Made by a program: the position numbers and the translations under genes. A stretch of DNA of 64,000 bases. Source: Sphingomonas sp. KR3-1 (GTDB lineage Bacteria; Pseudomonadota; Alphaproteobacteria; Sphingomonadales; Sphingomonadaceae). Of this stretch, positions 7,903-16,419 are shown piece after piece. The notes under the pieces were generated by a model. That model had not been told where the DNA came from and made no database searches. It saw only the letters and a list, made by a program, of their open reading frames with translations. The stretch covers positions 186,001 through 250,000 of the forward strand of contig NZ_JBDZDQ010000001.1 in the NCBI RefSeq assembly GCF_040049295.1, given 5' to 3'. Position 1 is the first letter of the stretch. Every line of letters begins with the position of its first letter.

Positions 7903-8382
7903 ATGCAACGTGAAATCCTGGCGCCCGTGGTGGCGCTGGTCGCCTGGACGCTGGTGATGCTCGGCTGGATGATGGCGATGCGCATGCCGGCGATGCGCGC
8001 CGCGGGCATCGACATGGGCAAGCTCACCGGCTCCAAGGGCAGCGACGCCGACAAGGTGCTGCCGCCCCAGGCGCAGTGGAAGGCGCACAACTACAACCAT
8101 CTCCACGAGCAGCCGACGCTGTTCTACGCGATATCGATCACGCTCGCGGTGCTGGACAAGGGGCATGGCATCGCGCTGTGGCTCGCTTGGGCCTATGTGA
8201 TCCTGCGCATCGCCCACAGCCTGGTGCAGGCGACCTTCAACAAGGTCTCGACGCGCTTCGCGCTGTTCGTGCTTTCGACCGCGGCGCTGGCCGCGCTGAC
8301 GGTGTGTGCGGGGCTGGCGCTGGCGATGGACGCGGCAACGCCCGGGCCGATCGTGACGACGGCTGCTGCCTACCCGCACTAG
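7903..8382 (+). CDS. MAPEG superfamily integral membrane protein
   Basis: A 159-residue protein with four predicted membrane helices (about 6-26, 67-88, 93-113, 118-140), matching the MAPEG family of glutathione- and eicosanoid-type membrane proteins. The conserved loop after helix 1 has NYNHLHEQPTLFYA, close to the family ERxxxNxxE-like motif. Function in bacteria is poorly known; glutathione transferase/peroxidase activity is possible. The ATG at 7903 has GGAGGGG five bases upstream, better than the GTG 15 bases earlier. It follows the TetR gene by 59 bases. Confidence 0.82.
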   Translation: MQREILAPVVALVAWTLVMLGWMMAMRMPAMRAAGIDMGKLTGSKGSDADKVLPPQAQWKAHNYNHLHEQPTLFYAISITLAVLDKGHGIALWLAWAYVILRIAHSLVQATFNKVSTRFALFVLSTAALAALTVCAGLALAMDAATPGPIVTTAAAYPH

Positions 8383-8391
8383 CCAGATGGT

Positions 8392-8487
8392 TTCCCCGGC
8401 GAAGGCCGGGGTCCAGACTCAGTGTGCGCGGCGAAGACGCGCCAAGGCGCGGACTTTCAAGGCTGGGCCCCGGCTTGCGCCGGGGAA
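8392..8487. repeat. 96-bp composite palindromic repeat, copy 1
   Basis: Outer arms TTCCCCGGCGAAGGCCGGGG and a matching inverted arm enclose a central GCGAAGACGCGCCAAGGCGCG segment. A second copy of the same length and near-identical sequence lies at 59845-59940. It fits a BIME-type mobile palindrome, not only a local hairpin. Confidence 0.8.
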
Positions 8488-8502
8488 CGGCAACCCTGCG
8501 CT

Positions 8503-10395
8503 CTATCCGAACAGCCGCGTCAGGCTGCGCTCCAGCATCAGCAGCTGCCACAGCGTGCGGCCATGCTCCGCCCGCCCGGCCTTGTGGTCTGCCGCGAGCT
8601 TCTCGATCGCGTGGAGGTCGAACCAGCCGGTGCTGTGGAGCAGCTTCGAGCGGCCCAGCGCCGCCGCCTCGTCGGCCAGCGCCTTGCGGAACCAGGCGCT
8701 GATCGGCGTGACGAAGCCCATCTTGGGCCGGTAGAGTATGTCCTTGGGCAGATAGGGCTCGAGCGCCTTCTTCATCAGCCACTTGCCCTGCCCCGCCCTG
8801 ATCCGCAGCGACGGCGGCAAGGTCGCCATGAACTGGACGAGGCGATAGTCGAGCAAGGGCTCGCGCGCCTCCAGGCTCACCGCCATGCTCGCGCGATCGA
8901 CCTTGGTGAGGATGTCGCCCGGCAGCCAGTGCTGGATATCGGCATATTGCGCCCGGTCGAGCCCGTCGCGCGCCGGCGCCTGGCGCATCGCATCGACGTA
9001 GCGCTGCTCGGCGCTGTGCCCGGCCAACCCTTTGCGCATCGCGTCGCTGTAGAGCCGCTGACGCAGCGCCGGCCCGGTAACGCCGACCGCCTTGGGATAG
9101 GCGAACTCGCCACCCTCGGCGAGCGCGAGCAGCGTCGTCTTGGCGCGGAACGGGCGCGGCGCCCAATCGGCCTTGGGATAGAGCCGCCCGAGCGTCCCGA
9201 ACAGATTCTCGCGGACATTCTGCGGCAGCAGCGAACGCATCCGTTCCTCGGCGGCGAAGAACTTGTAGCGCCGGTATCCCGCCATCGCCTCGTCCGCGCC
9301 GTCGCCCGACAGCGCCACGGTCACGCTCTCGCGCGCCAGCTCGCAGACGCGATAGGTCGGCAGCGCCGAGGCATCGGCAAAGGGCTCGTCGAACGCGCCG
9401 ACCAGTGTGTCGATCAGCGCGAAATCGTCTGCCGCGACCTTGCGCGCCTGGTGCGCCGTGGCGAAGCGCTCGGCGACGATCTGCGCATAGGCTGTCTCGT
9501 CATGATCGGCCTCGTCGAAGCCGATCGTGCAGGTCTTCACTGCCGCCTTGCTCGACTCGGCCATCAGCGCGACCACCGCCGAGCTGTCGACGCCGCCGGA
9601 GAGGAACGCGCCGAGCGGCACATCGGCGATCATCCGCGAACGCACCGCGCTTCGCATCAGGTCGATCAGCTCCGCCTCGAGGTCGCGGGTCCTGCCCGTC
9701 GCGCGCTTCGAGAAGTCGATGTCCCACCAGCGCTGCGGCCGCGGCACCGGCTTGCCGCGCTCGAGCAGCAGGAAATGCCCGGCGGGCAGCTTCTTCACGC
9801 CGCTCAGGATCGACGTATCGTCGGGGACATAGCCGAGCCCGAGATAGTCCTCGACCGCCTTGAAGTCGGGCGTGCGGCGGAACAGCGGGTGCGCGAGCAG
9901 TCCCTTGAGCTCCGAAGCGAAGGCCACCGCCCCGTCGGACAGCTCGGCATAATGGAGCGGCTTCACCCCGAAGCGGTCGCGCGCCAGGAACAGGCTCTGC
10001 GTGCTGGCGTCGTAGAGCGCGAAGGCGAACATGCCGTTCAGCCGGTCGAGCATCCGCGGCCCCCAGGCCCGCCAGCCATGGAGCAGCACCTCGGTATCGC
10101 TATCGGTGGCGAAGCGCGCGCCCTTGGCCTCGAGCTCGGCGCGGACCTCCTGGAAATTGTAGATCTCGCCATTGTAGGTGACGACCACGCCCTGGTCCGG
10201 CGTCGCCATCGGCTGGACGCCGCCTTCGAGGTCGATGATCGCCAGCCGGCGATGCCCGAGCCCGACGCCGGCGGTGACCCACACGCCCGACCCGTCCGGC
10301 CCGCGATGGACCAGCGCATCGGTCATCTGCACGATGCGCGCGGGATCCACCGGCTTGGGGATGGCGGGGTAATACAGGCCGGCGATGCCGCACAT
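8503..10395 (-). CDS. XrtA-associated asparagine synthetase-like amidotransferase
   Basis: A 630-residue glutamine-dependent amidotransferase of the exosortase-A-linked subgroup. Cys2 (MCGIAG) is the glutaminase nucleophile; the glutaminase domain covers about 1-200, with RLAIID and the SDTEVLL region. The synthetase domain follows, with the pyrophosphate loop SGGVDSS and the later GDGADE. Ordinary AsnB makes asparagine; members in XrtA clusters are thought to amidate a sugar or polymer component. It is the last gene of the minus-strand XrtA run, 144 bp after xrtA with a palindromic repeat between, so it may be read less than the upstream genes. Confidence 0.92.
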   Translation of the reverse strand: MCGIAGLYYPAIPKPVDPARIVQMTDALVHRGPDGSGVWVTAGVGLGHRRLAIIDLEGGVQPMATPDQGVVVTYNGEIYNFQEVRAELEAKGARFATDSDTEVLLHGWRAWGPRMLDRLNGMFAFALYDASTQSLFLARDRFGVKPLHYAELSDGAVAFASELKGLLAHPLFRRTPDFKAVEDYLGLGYVPDDTSILSGVKKLPAGHFLLLERGKPVPRPQRWWDIDFSKRATGRTRDLEAELIDLMRSAVRSRMIADVPLGAFLSGGVDSSAVVALMAESSKAAVKTCTIGFDEADHDETAYAQIVAERFATAHQARKVAADDFALIDTLVGAFDEPFADASALPTYRVCELARESVTVALSGDGADEAMAGYRRYKFFAAEERMRSLLPQNVRENLFGTLGRLYPKADWAPRPFRAKTTLLALAEGGEFAYPKAVGVTGPALRQRLYSDAMRKGLAGHSAEQRYVDAMRQAPARDGLDRAQYADIQHWLPGDILTKVDRASMAVSLEAREPLLDYRLVQFMATLPPSLRIRAGQGKWLMKKALEPYLPKDILYRPKMGFVTPISAWFRKALADEAAALGRSKLLHSTGWFDLHAIEKLAADHKAGRAEHGRTLWQLLMLERSLTRLFG

Positions 10396-10425
10396 TCAGG
10401 CGAAGTCCCCCAGATAACCAACCGT

Positions 10426-10526
10426 CACCCCGGCCCTGTGCCGGGGTCCACCAAACCTCGCGCAGGGCACAAAGGCCTCTTGCCCAGTCATTGCCTCCCC
10501 GTGGACCCCGGCACAAGGCCGAGGTG
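10426..10526. repeat. Inverted repeat between asparagine synthetase and xrtA genes
   Basis: Two palindromic arms, about 10426-10451 and 10501-10526, are near reverse complements (CACCCCGGCCCTGTGCCGG against CCGGCACAAGGCCGAGGTG). This is a diverged version of the REP family seen elsewhere in the window. Confidence 0.7.
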
Positions 10527-10539
10527 GAGGAAGGAGAAG

Positions 10540-12081
10540 TCAGTTCGCGCCCGTCATGCGATCGGCCACCCCTTCGACGGGACCAAGCGCTCCCAGGAAG
10601 TCCTGGATCGCCGCGTGCGCGCCGTTCTCGTTGCCCTGTTCGGCCGAGACCAGCACCGCCACGCCGGCCTGGTTGCCGCCGAGCAGCTTGGTCCTGAGCG
10701 TCTCCAGCTTCACCCGCTTCTCGCTGCCGGTCAGCACCCCGCCGATCCGGTACCAGGTGACGACCTCGCGCTCGGTCCGGCCGGGCCCGGTCATCCGCAG
10801 CGCGGCGCCCTGCCGCACCGGGCCGAGATCCTCGATCTTCACCCATTTGTCGTTCTCGCGGATCGCGCCGATGCCGAAGCCGACCAGCTCGTGCCCTTCG
10901 TGCTGCGTCGCATAGACCGCCACCGCCAGGTCTACCGTGCGGCCGCTGTCGTCGGCATAGCGCTGGATCAGGAAATAATCGGCACCCGGATAATTGGGCG
11001 ACCAGGGTGCCCGGGCGTTCGCGGGCACGCGGTGCCAGCCCGGCACCTCGAGCAGCGCGACCTGCGCCGGCAGTCTGGCCGCGCGCGCGTCGTTGAGGCT
11101 CGACCAGCCGAGGAACAGGCTCGCCACCGCCAGCACCAGCAGCCCCGCCACCGGTGCGTCGAGCCGCTGCGCCGGCACTGCCTGCAGCTTCGACGGATCG
11201 AACCAGCGCGCGTCGGGATCGCGGTCGAACCATTTCCAGCCGATCGCCAGCACAGCGGCCATCACCAGCCCGAAGAACACCCAGCCATAGACGATATGGT
11301 CGAAGCCCGTGGCGGCCTCGACCGAGGTCCACCAGGCCACATAGATCGTCCCGAAGGCGCGGATGCCGTTGGCGAGCACCGGCACGATCACCGCGGCGAC
11401 GAGGAACGCCGCGCGCCGCCGCCACGCGACGTAGCAGACATTCGCCACCAGCACCCCGAACGCGACCATCGCGATGACGAACTTGGCGCCCGAGCAGGCT
11501 TCGGCCACTTCGAAATAGCCGTTCGAGGTGGTGATCAGCACGCCGTCGACGCTTGCCGGCACGCCAAAGGCGTGGAGCATCGGCATCACCATCGCGATCG
11601 TGATGTCCTGCAGCGGCCCTTCGAGAAAGTCGCCGAACGGCACCAGGAAGCCCATGTAGCAGAGCGGGAAGAGCAGCCCGCGCGCGAGGTTCGGCCCGAG
11701 CACGCTCACCACCGCGCCCTGGAGCATCAGCACGAGGCCGGCATGGCGGAACAGCGCGACGCCTGCGGCATCGCCGACCATCCAGCCCAGCCCGCCCGCA
11801 GCGACGAACGCGAGGCCGGGCCACCAGCCCTGCGGCGGCACCTGGCTCAGCTCGGCGCGGCGCTGCCACACCAGCCAGCCGATCACCGGTGCGATGAACA
11901 GGCAATGCCCGAAGGTGGTGTTGGTCCAGTAGATCGTCGCGAGGTCGAGCGTGTCGCGGTGGAAGATCGCGAGCAGCGCCAGCCAGACGGCGCCGAGGAT
12001 CGCGGCATGGCGCTGCCAGCGGGCATCGAAGGTCGCCGTCGCGGGTGCGGTACCCGCTGCCGGGGCAGCGGCGACGGTCAC
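10540..12081 (-). CDS. xrtA: Exosortase A fused to EpsI domain
   Basis: A 513-residue inner-membrane protein. The exosortase part (about 1-300, eight or so membrane helices) holds the protease-like triad Cys196 in EACSGAKF, Arg241 in ANGIRAFG and His262 in DHIVYGW. It is expected to cleave PEP-CTERM tails and pass the protein on to an exopolysaccharide-linked pathway. After a helix near 310-330 comes a periplasmic EpsI (DUF3485) domain (about 340-513) of unknown role, fused here as in other sphingomonads. Start is GTG, with a 4-bp GTGA overlap with the upstream glycosyltransferase gene. No PEP-CTERM substrate is encoded in this window. Confidence 0.93.
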   Translation of the reverse strand: MTVAAAPAAGTAPATATFDARWQRHAAILGAVWLALLAIFHRDTLDLATIYWTNTTFGHCLFIAPVIGWLVWQRRAELSQVPPQGWWPGLAFVAAGGLGWMVGDAAGVALFRHAGLVLMLQGAVVSVLGPNLARGLLFPLCYMGFLVPFGDFLEGPLQDITIAMVMPMLHAFGVPASVDGVLITTSNGYFEVAEACSGAKFVIAMVAFGVLVANVCYVAWRRRAAFLVAAVIVPVLANGIRAFGTIYVAWWTSVEAATGFDHIVYGWVFFGLVMAAVLAIGWKWFDRDPDARWFDPSKLQAVPAQRLDAPVAGLLVLAVASLFLGWSSLNDARAARLPAQVALLEVPGWHRVPANARAPWSPNYPGADYFLIQRYADDSGRTVDLAVAVYATQHEGHELVGFGIGAIRENDKWVKIEDLGPVRQGAALRMTGPGRTEREVVTWYRIGGVLTGSEKRVKLETLRTKLLGGNQAGVAVLVSAEQGNENGAHAAIQDFLGALGPVEGVADRMTGAN

Positions 12082-13328
12082 GCCGCCCGCCGCGGCTTCT
12101 TCGGCACGTCGGTGACGCGCGCGACGCGCTCTTCCTTGGCGGGGCGCAGCGGCTGGCCGAGCACCGCGTCGAGCGGGCTCAGCCGGGCCTCCCAGCTGTA
12201 ATGGTCCTTGACCCGCTGGCGGGCGGCGGCACCCAGCGCCGCGGCCTTGCGCGGATCGGAGAGCAGCCGCGTGACGTGCTCGGCGATCTCGCCCACCGTG
12301 GATCCGACCAGGATCGTGCCGTCATGGTCGATGCCGGTCGCGGCGGCCTGCGAGGCGACCACCGGCCGCGCCATCGCCATGCCCTCGAGCACCTTGTTCT
12401 GGATGCCGCGCGCGAGCTTGAGCGGGGCGACGACCACCGCCGCCTGGGCGAGCCAACCGCGCACATCGGGCACCTCGCCGATCACCGCGACGCCGGGATG
12501 CTTGGCGAGCGCCTTCACCGCGTCGGTCGGGTTGCGGCCGACGATCATGAAGCGGGCATCGGGATGGACGAGGCGGACATGCGGCAGGATCGTCTCGACG
12601 AACCAGGTCACGCCCTCGACGTTCGGGCGATAGTCCATCTGGCCGGTGAAGACGATCGTCGATCCCATCACGTCGACGCGCTTGAAGGTCGCGGCGGGAT
12701 CGAAATACTCGGTGTCGATGCCGTTCTCGATCACATGGACGCGGTCGGCATGGGTGCGCTGGCGGAACAGCTCCGCCTCGGCCTCGCTGACGAACAGGTT
12801 CGCATCGGCGCGCGCCGCGATCGCCTTTTCGTGCGCGAGCAGCAGCCGGGCCTCGCGGCCGAGCATCCAGCCCATCGGCCCCTTCGAGCTCTTCGCATAG
12901 GCGGCGAACTTGGCCGAATCCATGTCGACAAAGTCCATGATCACCCTCTGCCGGGGACGCGCGGGCAGATACTGCGCCATCTGGCTCGAGAAGACGTAGA
13001 TCGTGTCGATCCGGTGGCGCTCGAGGATGTTCTCGACGGCCTGGCGCAGCGCGTCGTTGTCGAACGCGGTGAGCGACACCGGCCGATGCTGGATCAGCGC
13101 CTGGATCCCGGCCAGCGCCTGCGACTTGGCGCGCCAGACGATCGAGCGGTTGCCTGTGTACTTGGTCAGCCCGCCCTTCTGCTTGAGGTCGGCGGGATCG
13201 TCGGCAAAGGCGATCAGGTGGACGCGCTTCTTGCCCGACAGATATTTCAGGATGTGGAAGCCGCGGATCTTGTCGCCTCGGTCGGGCGGATAGGGCACGC
13301 GGTGCGCCAGGAAGAGAATGTCGCCCAT
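12078..13328 (-). CDS. XrtA-system glycosyltransferase (TIGR03087 type)
   Basis: A 416-residue GT-B glycosyltransferase of the PEP-CTERM/XrtA-linked subgroup. The N-terminal half starts FLAHRVPYPPDRGDKIR, typical of this group; the C-terminal GT1/GT4 donor domain has GQMDYRPN, RFMIVGRNP and the acidic region around GIQNKVLEGMA where the nucleotide sugar binds. It should add one sugar in assembly of the exopolysaccharide. The chosen ATG overlaps the upstream FemAB gene by one base (TGATG); the frame remains open upstream but that is the FemAB gene in another frame. Both sugar and acceptor are unknown. Confidence 0.9.
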   Translation of the reverse strand: MGDILFLAHRVPYPPDRGDKIRGFHILKYLSGKKRVHLIAFADDPADLKQKGGLTKYTGNRSIVWRAKSQALAGIQALIQHRPVSLTAFDNDALRQAVENILERHRIDTIYVFSSQMAQYLPARPRQRVIMDFVDMDSAKFAAYAKSSKGPMGWMLGREARLLLAHEKAIAARADANLFVSEAEAELFRQRTHADRVHVIENGIDTEYFDPAATFKRVDVMGSTIVFTGQMDYRPNVEGVTWFVETILPHVRLVHPDARFMIVGRNPTDAVKALAKHPGVAVIGEVPDVRGWLAQAAVVVAPLKLARGIQNKVLEGMAMARPVVASQAAATGIDHDGTILVGSTVGEIAEHVTRLLSDPRKAAALGAAARQRVKDHYSWEARLSPLDAVLGQPLRPAKEERVARVTDVPKKPRRAA

Positions 13329-14401
13329 CAGCCAAGGCCCTTCGCGATCAGGGGACCCGCGCGATTGGCGATCCACAAGGGGAGCTTGCTCCAGACGCGC
13401 ACCTGCAGCGAATATTTCGGACTCACCGGGCTCGCATCGCGCGGCTTGGCGCCCTCGGCGACCCGGTCGTAATAGGCCAGCGGACGGGGCTCGAAGCCCC
13501 AATTCTTCTTGAACGCCGCCGGGCCGGTGCCGACCTTCGAGCGGCCGAAGTCGAAGTGCTTGCAGCCGCGCTCGCGGGCGTGGCGCATCAGCTCGAAATA
13601 CATGCGGTCATTGGCGCGCAGGCCCCGCGCCGCGCGCGTGCCGCCACCCCAATAGGGATAGACCGTTCCCTTCCAGTACAGGCTCAACACGCTCGACACA
13701 GCCACCCCGCCACGGCGGACTATAAGCACGTCCGCCGATTTGCCAAATTCCCGCAAAACCTCGGAAAAAAGACTCCGGGGAAATACCGGGGTGCCGAGGT
13801 TGCGGACCGATTCGGCATAGACCGCATAATGGGCGGCAACGTCATCTGGATGACAGCCGATCGAAATATCGAGCTCGGTCTCCAGCGCCTTGCGCACCTC
13901 GGCGCGCTGCTTGCGCGGGATGGCGAGGAGTTCGGCGTCGTCATCGGCAGCTAGCGGGCGCACGAAGCCGAGATAGCGCGTGTCGTCGACACTCCATTCG
14001 GGCCCCGGCAGCGGCCCGCCGCGCACTTCCATCACGCTGCACTTGCGCTGCTGCGCCAGCGCCCAGGCCGCCTCGTCGAGCTGCGAGACCAGGCGCGGAT
14101 CATGCGTGAGGATCCCGCCGCCCACGCCGAACCCGGCCGATGCCATCACGTTGCCGAACAGCGGCGAGCGTATCTCGGTGAGCGGCATCACCCCGGCGAG
14201 GTCGCCCCGGGCATCCTCGGCGACGAGATAGTGGCTCTTCTGCCCGCAGCCGCGCGCCACGCCGACGCTCCAGGCGGGCAAGTGGAAGGGCGTGCCCTCG
14301 GGATGATCGTGGACGAACGCGCCGATCCGCGCCCGCTCGATCTCGTCGGCGAGATTGGCGACGCGCAGCGCAACGGGCTTGCCGAGCAGCGGCGCGTTCA
14401 T
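13328..14401 (-). CDS. FemAB family XrtA-associated protein (GNAT-like)
   Basis: A 357-residue protein of the FemAB/GNAT acyltransferase fold found in XrtA clusters. FemX-type enzymes use aminoacyl-tRNA to add amino acids; the XrtA branch may transfer an aminoacyl or acyl group to the polysaccharide. Seen here are the N-terminal GNAT half (about 20-170) and a C-terminal half with VSSVLSLYWKGTVYPYWGGG and the DFGRSK segment typical of the group. It overlaps the deacetylase gene by ATGA and the glycosyltransferase gene by one base. Substrate is inferred only. Confidence 0.9.
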   Translation of the reverse strand: MNAPLLGKPVALRVANLADEIERARIGAFVHDHPEGTPFHLPAWSVGVARGCGQKSHYLVAEDARGDLAGVMPLTEIRSPLFGNVMASAGFGVGGGILTHDPRLVSQLDEAAWALAQQRKCSVMEVRGGPLPGPEWSVDDTRYLGFVRPLAADDDAELLAIPRKQRAEVRKALETELDISIGCHPDDVAAHYAVYAESVRNLGTPVFPRSLFSEVLREFGKSADVLIVRRGGVAVSSVLSLYWKGTVYPYWGGGTRAARGLRANDRMYFELMRHARERGCKHFDFGRSKVGTGPAAFKKNWGFEPRPLAYYDRVAEGAKPRDASPVSPKYSLQVRVWSKLPLWIANRAGPLIAKGLG

Positions 14402-15255
14402 GTGCGTTTCTCCGCCTTGAGCCGCGCCGTCTCGCGTGCCGCGATCTCGTCCATGCGCCCCCATTTGTGCCCTGCGATCAGCGTCTCGAGCTTGCCCGCC
14501 ATCGCGCCCAACCGGCTGTAATGGCGGAGCTTCGACTTGAACGGCGCATCCTGCACGCGCGGCTGGCCCGGGTCGATCTCCCAGGGATGAAAATAGAAGA
14601 TCGCGGGACGCGCCGCGCCATTGGCGGCGCGGACGGCGCGATAGGTCACTTCGCCGGGCAGCAGCCGGAAGAAACCGCCGCCGGTGGTGACCTCGCGGCC
14701 GAAGAAGCTCGCCAGCGTGATCGGGATCTCGATCAGCTCGGCACCCGGCACCGGCCAGAAGGCCCCGCGCGGCGCATCGTGCCAGCCATAATGGTCGTGG
14801 CGGACCGGCGCAACGCTCGAGGAATAGGCATAGCCCTCCTCCGCCAGCACCTCGTGCGCCCAGGGCGTGCGGCGATCGATCGAGAAGCTCGGCGCGCGGT
14901 AGCCGCGCACTTCCTGCCCGCTCGCATCCTCCAGCGCCCGCTTCGCGGTGGCGAGGTCGGCGCGGAACTGCTCAGGCCCCATGGTGAACACGCGCTGGTG
15001 GTCCCAGCCATGGCTCGCGACTTCGTGCCCTGCATCGGCGACGCGGCGGATCAGCGCGGGATAGCGCTCCGCCACCCAGCCGAGCGTGAAGAAGGTCGCC
15101 TTGACCCCGCCCGCGTCGAACAGCGCCAGCACCCTGTCGGTGTTCGCCTCGACCCGGTGCTCGAGCGAGTCCCAGTCGTCGCGCGCAATCGTGTTCTCGA
15201 AGGCGCCGACCTGGAACCAGTCCTCGACATCGACCGAGAGGGCGTTGACGACCAT
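14398..15255 (-). CDS. XrtA-system polysaccharide deacetylase (NodB domain)
   Basis: A 285-residue carbohydrate esterase family 4 enzyme of the XrtA-linked type (TIGR03006-like). NodB motif 1 is DVEDWF (residues 9-14) with the catalytic Asp-Asp pair altered to the Val-Glu-Asp form usual in this group; motif 2 is ASHGWDH; motif 3 is RAPSFS. The C-terminal part has the conserved IFYFHPWE. No signal peptide is present. It probably removes N-acetyl groups from the exopolysaccharide or its precursor. It starts five bases after the ATPase stop; the open frame that extends upstream overlaps the ATPase gene and is not real. Confidence 0.92.
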   Translation of the reverse strand: MVVNALSVDVEDWFQVGAFENTIARDDWDSLEHRVEANTDRVLALFDAGGVKATFFTLGWVAERYPALIRRVADAGHEVASHGWDHQRVFTMGPEQFRADLATAKRALEDASGQEVRGYRAPSFSIDRRTPWAHEVLAEEGYAYSSSVAPVRHDHYGWHDAPRGAFWPVPGAELIEIPITLASFFGREVTTGGGFFRLLPGEVTYRAVRAANGAARPAIFYFHPWEIDPGQPRVQDAPFKSKLRHYSRLGAMAGKLETLIAGHKWGRMDEIAARETARLKAEKRT

Positions 15256-15260
15256 CCGGC

Positions 15261-16403
15261 TCAGGCCGCGTTTCCGCGCACTGCCGAGAGATCGGGGCGG
15301 CGGCCATTGCCTTCGCCCTGCTCGACCCAGTCGACCAGCAGCCCCAGCACGCGGCGCAGCGCCTCGTCCTGGTCGCGCACCTGCGCTTCGAGCTCGGTTA
15401 TGCGCTGCTGCACCGGATCGCTGCCGGCGGCCGGCGCTTCGGGGCGCAGCGGCACCGGGCTCACGGGCTGCGGCGGCGGCACCGGCGCGCCCATCGCCAT
15501 CGGCGCGATGTCGGTCAGCTCGAACGGCTCGGGTGCGGCCACCGGCGCAGGGGCCGGCGCCGGCACGGGGGCCGGGCGATAGGCGGAGACCGGAGTGTCG
15601 TCGTTCAGGTCTGCGATCACCGCGGCGAGCTCCTGCGCGCCGAACGTCTCCATCTCCTCGACCGCGCCGAACAGCAGCACGCGGCTGGCGAGCTGGTTGA
15701 TGCGGCGGGGCGAGCCGCCCGACCAGCGATGGATCGCGGCAACCGCGTCGTTGGTGAAGCGCGGCTTGCCCCGCCAGCCGACGCACGACAGGCGATGGAT
15801 CAGATAGGGTTCGACTTCGTCCGCCTGCATCGGCTCGAGGTGATGCATCGCGATCACGCGCTGGCGCAACTGCTCGAGCCGCGGATCGGACAAGGTGATG
15901 CGGAACTCGGGCTGACCGAGCAGGAAGATCTGGAGCAGCGGATAGCCGCCGGCCTGGAAGTTGGAGAGCATGCGCAGCTCCTCAAGGCTCTCGATCGGCA
16001 GCGACTGCGCCTCGTCGACCACGACGAGCGTGCGGCGGCCGGTGCGCGCGACGGTGTGCAGCCCGCGCTCGATCGCGCCAAGCATCTCGGCCTTGTTGAG
16101 GCTCGTGCTGTCGATCCCCAGCCCCTGGCAGACCAGCCGCAGCAGGTCCTCGGGGCGCAGCTGGGTCGAGACGATCTTGATGACGTTCAGCCGTTCGCGG
16201 TCGATCTCGCCGAGCAGATGGCCCATCAGCGTGGTCTTGCCCACGCCGGGATCGCCCGTGATCACGACAAAGCCCTCGCCCTGGCTCAGCCCATAGCCAA
16301 GATAGGCCATCGCCTTGCGGTGCGTGGCGGTGTCGAACCAGAATTTCGGATCGGGGGTCAGCTGGAAGGGCCGGCCGGTCAATCCGTAATGATCGTCGTA
16401 CAT
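15261..16403 (-). CDS. XrtA-associated ATPase (ExeA-like AAA)
   Basis: A 380-residue AAA ATPase of the ExeA/TIGR03015 type that accompanies XrtA. Walker A is GDPGVGKTT (50-58), Walker B is LVVVDEAQ (126-133), and a sensor region follows with GQPEF and RRINQLASR. After residue 275 comes a Pro/Ala-rich linker and a short coiled-coil-like tail (QQRITELEAQVRDQDEALRR). In ExeA-like systems such ATPases help place envelope complexes; the exact role in XrtA loci is unknown. It lies 16 bp downstream of the outer-membrane protein gene in the operon. Confidence 0.92.
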   Translation of the reverse strand: MYDDHYGLTGRPFQLTPDPKFWFDTATHRKAMAYLGYGLSQGEGFVVITGDPGVGKTTLMGHLLGEIDRERLNVIKIVSTQLRPEDLLRLVCQGLGIDSTSLNKAEMLGAIERGLHTVARTGRRTLVVVDEAQSLPIESLEELRMLSNFQAGGYPLLQIFLLGQPEFRITLSDPRLEQLRQRVIAMHHLEPMQADEVEPYLIHRLSCVGWRGKPRFTNDAVAAIHRWSGGSPRRINQLASRVLLFGAVEEMETFGAQELAAVIADLNDDTPVSAYRPAPVPAPAPAPVAAPEPFELTDIAPMAMGAPVPPPQPVSPVPLRPEAPAAGSDPVQQRITELEAQVRDQDEALRRVLGLLVDWVEQGEGNGRRPDLSAVRGNAA

Positions 16404-16419
16404 GTGTCCGTCCAGACGC

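Noticed and set aside
8422..12201. A plus-strand open frame of 1259 codons
   Set aside because: It is antisense to the asparagine synthetase and xrtA genes; Arg/His/Ala-rich composition and no motifs show it is a GC-rich shadow.
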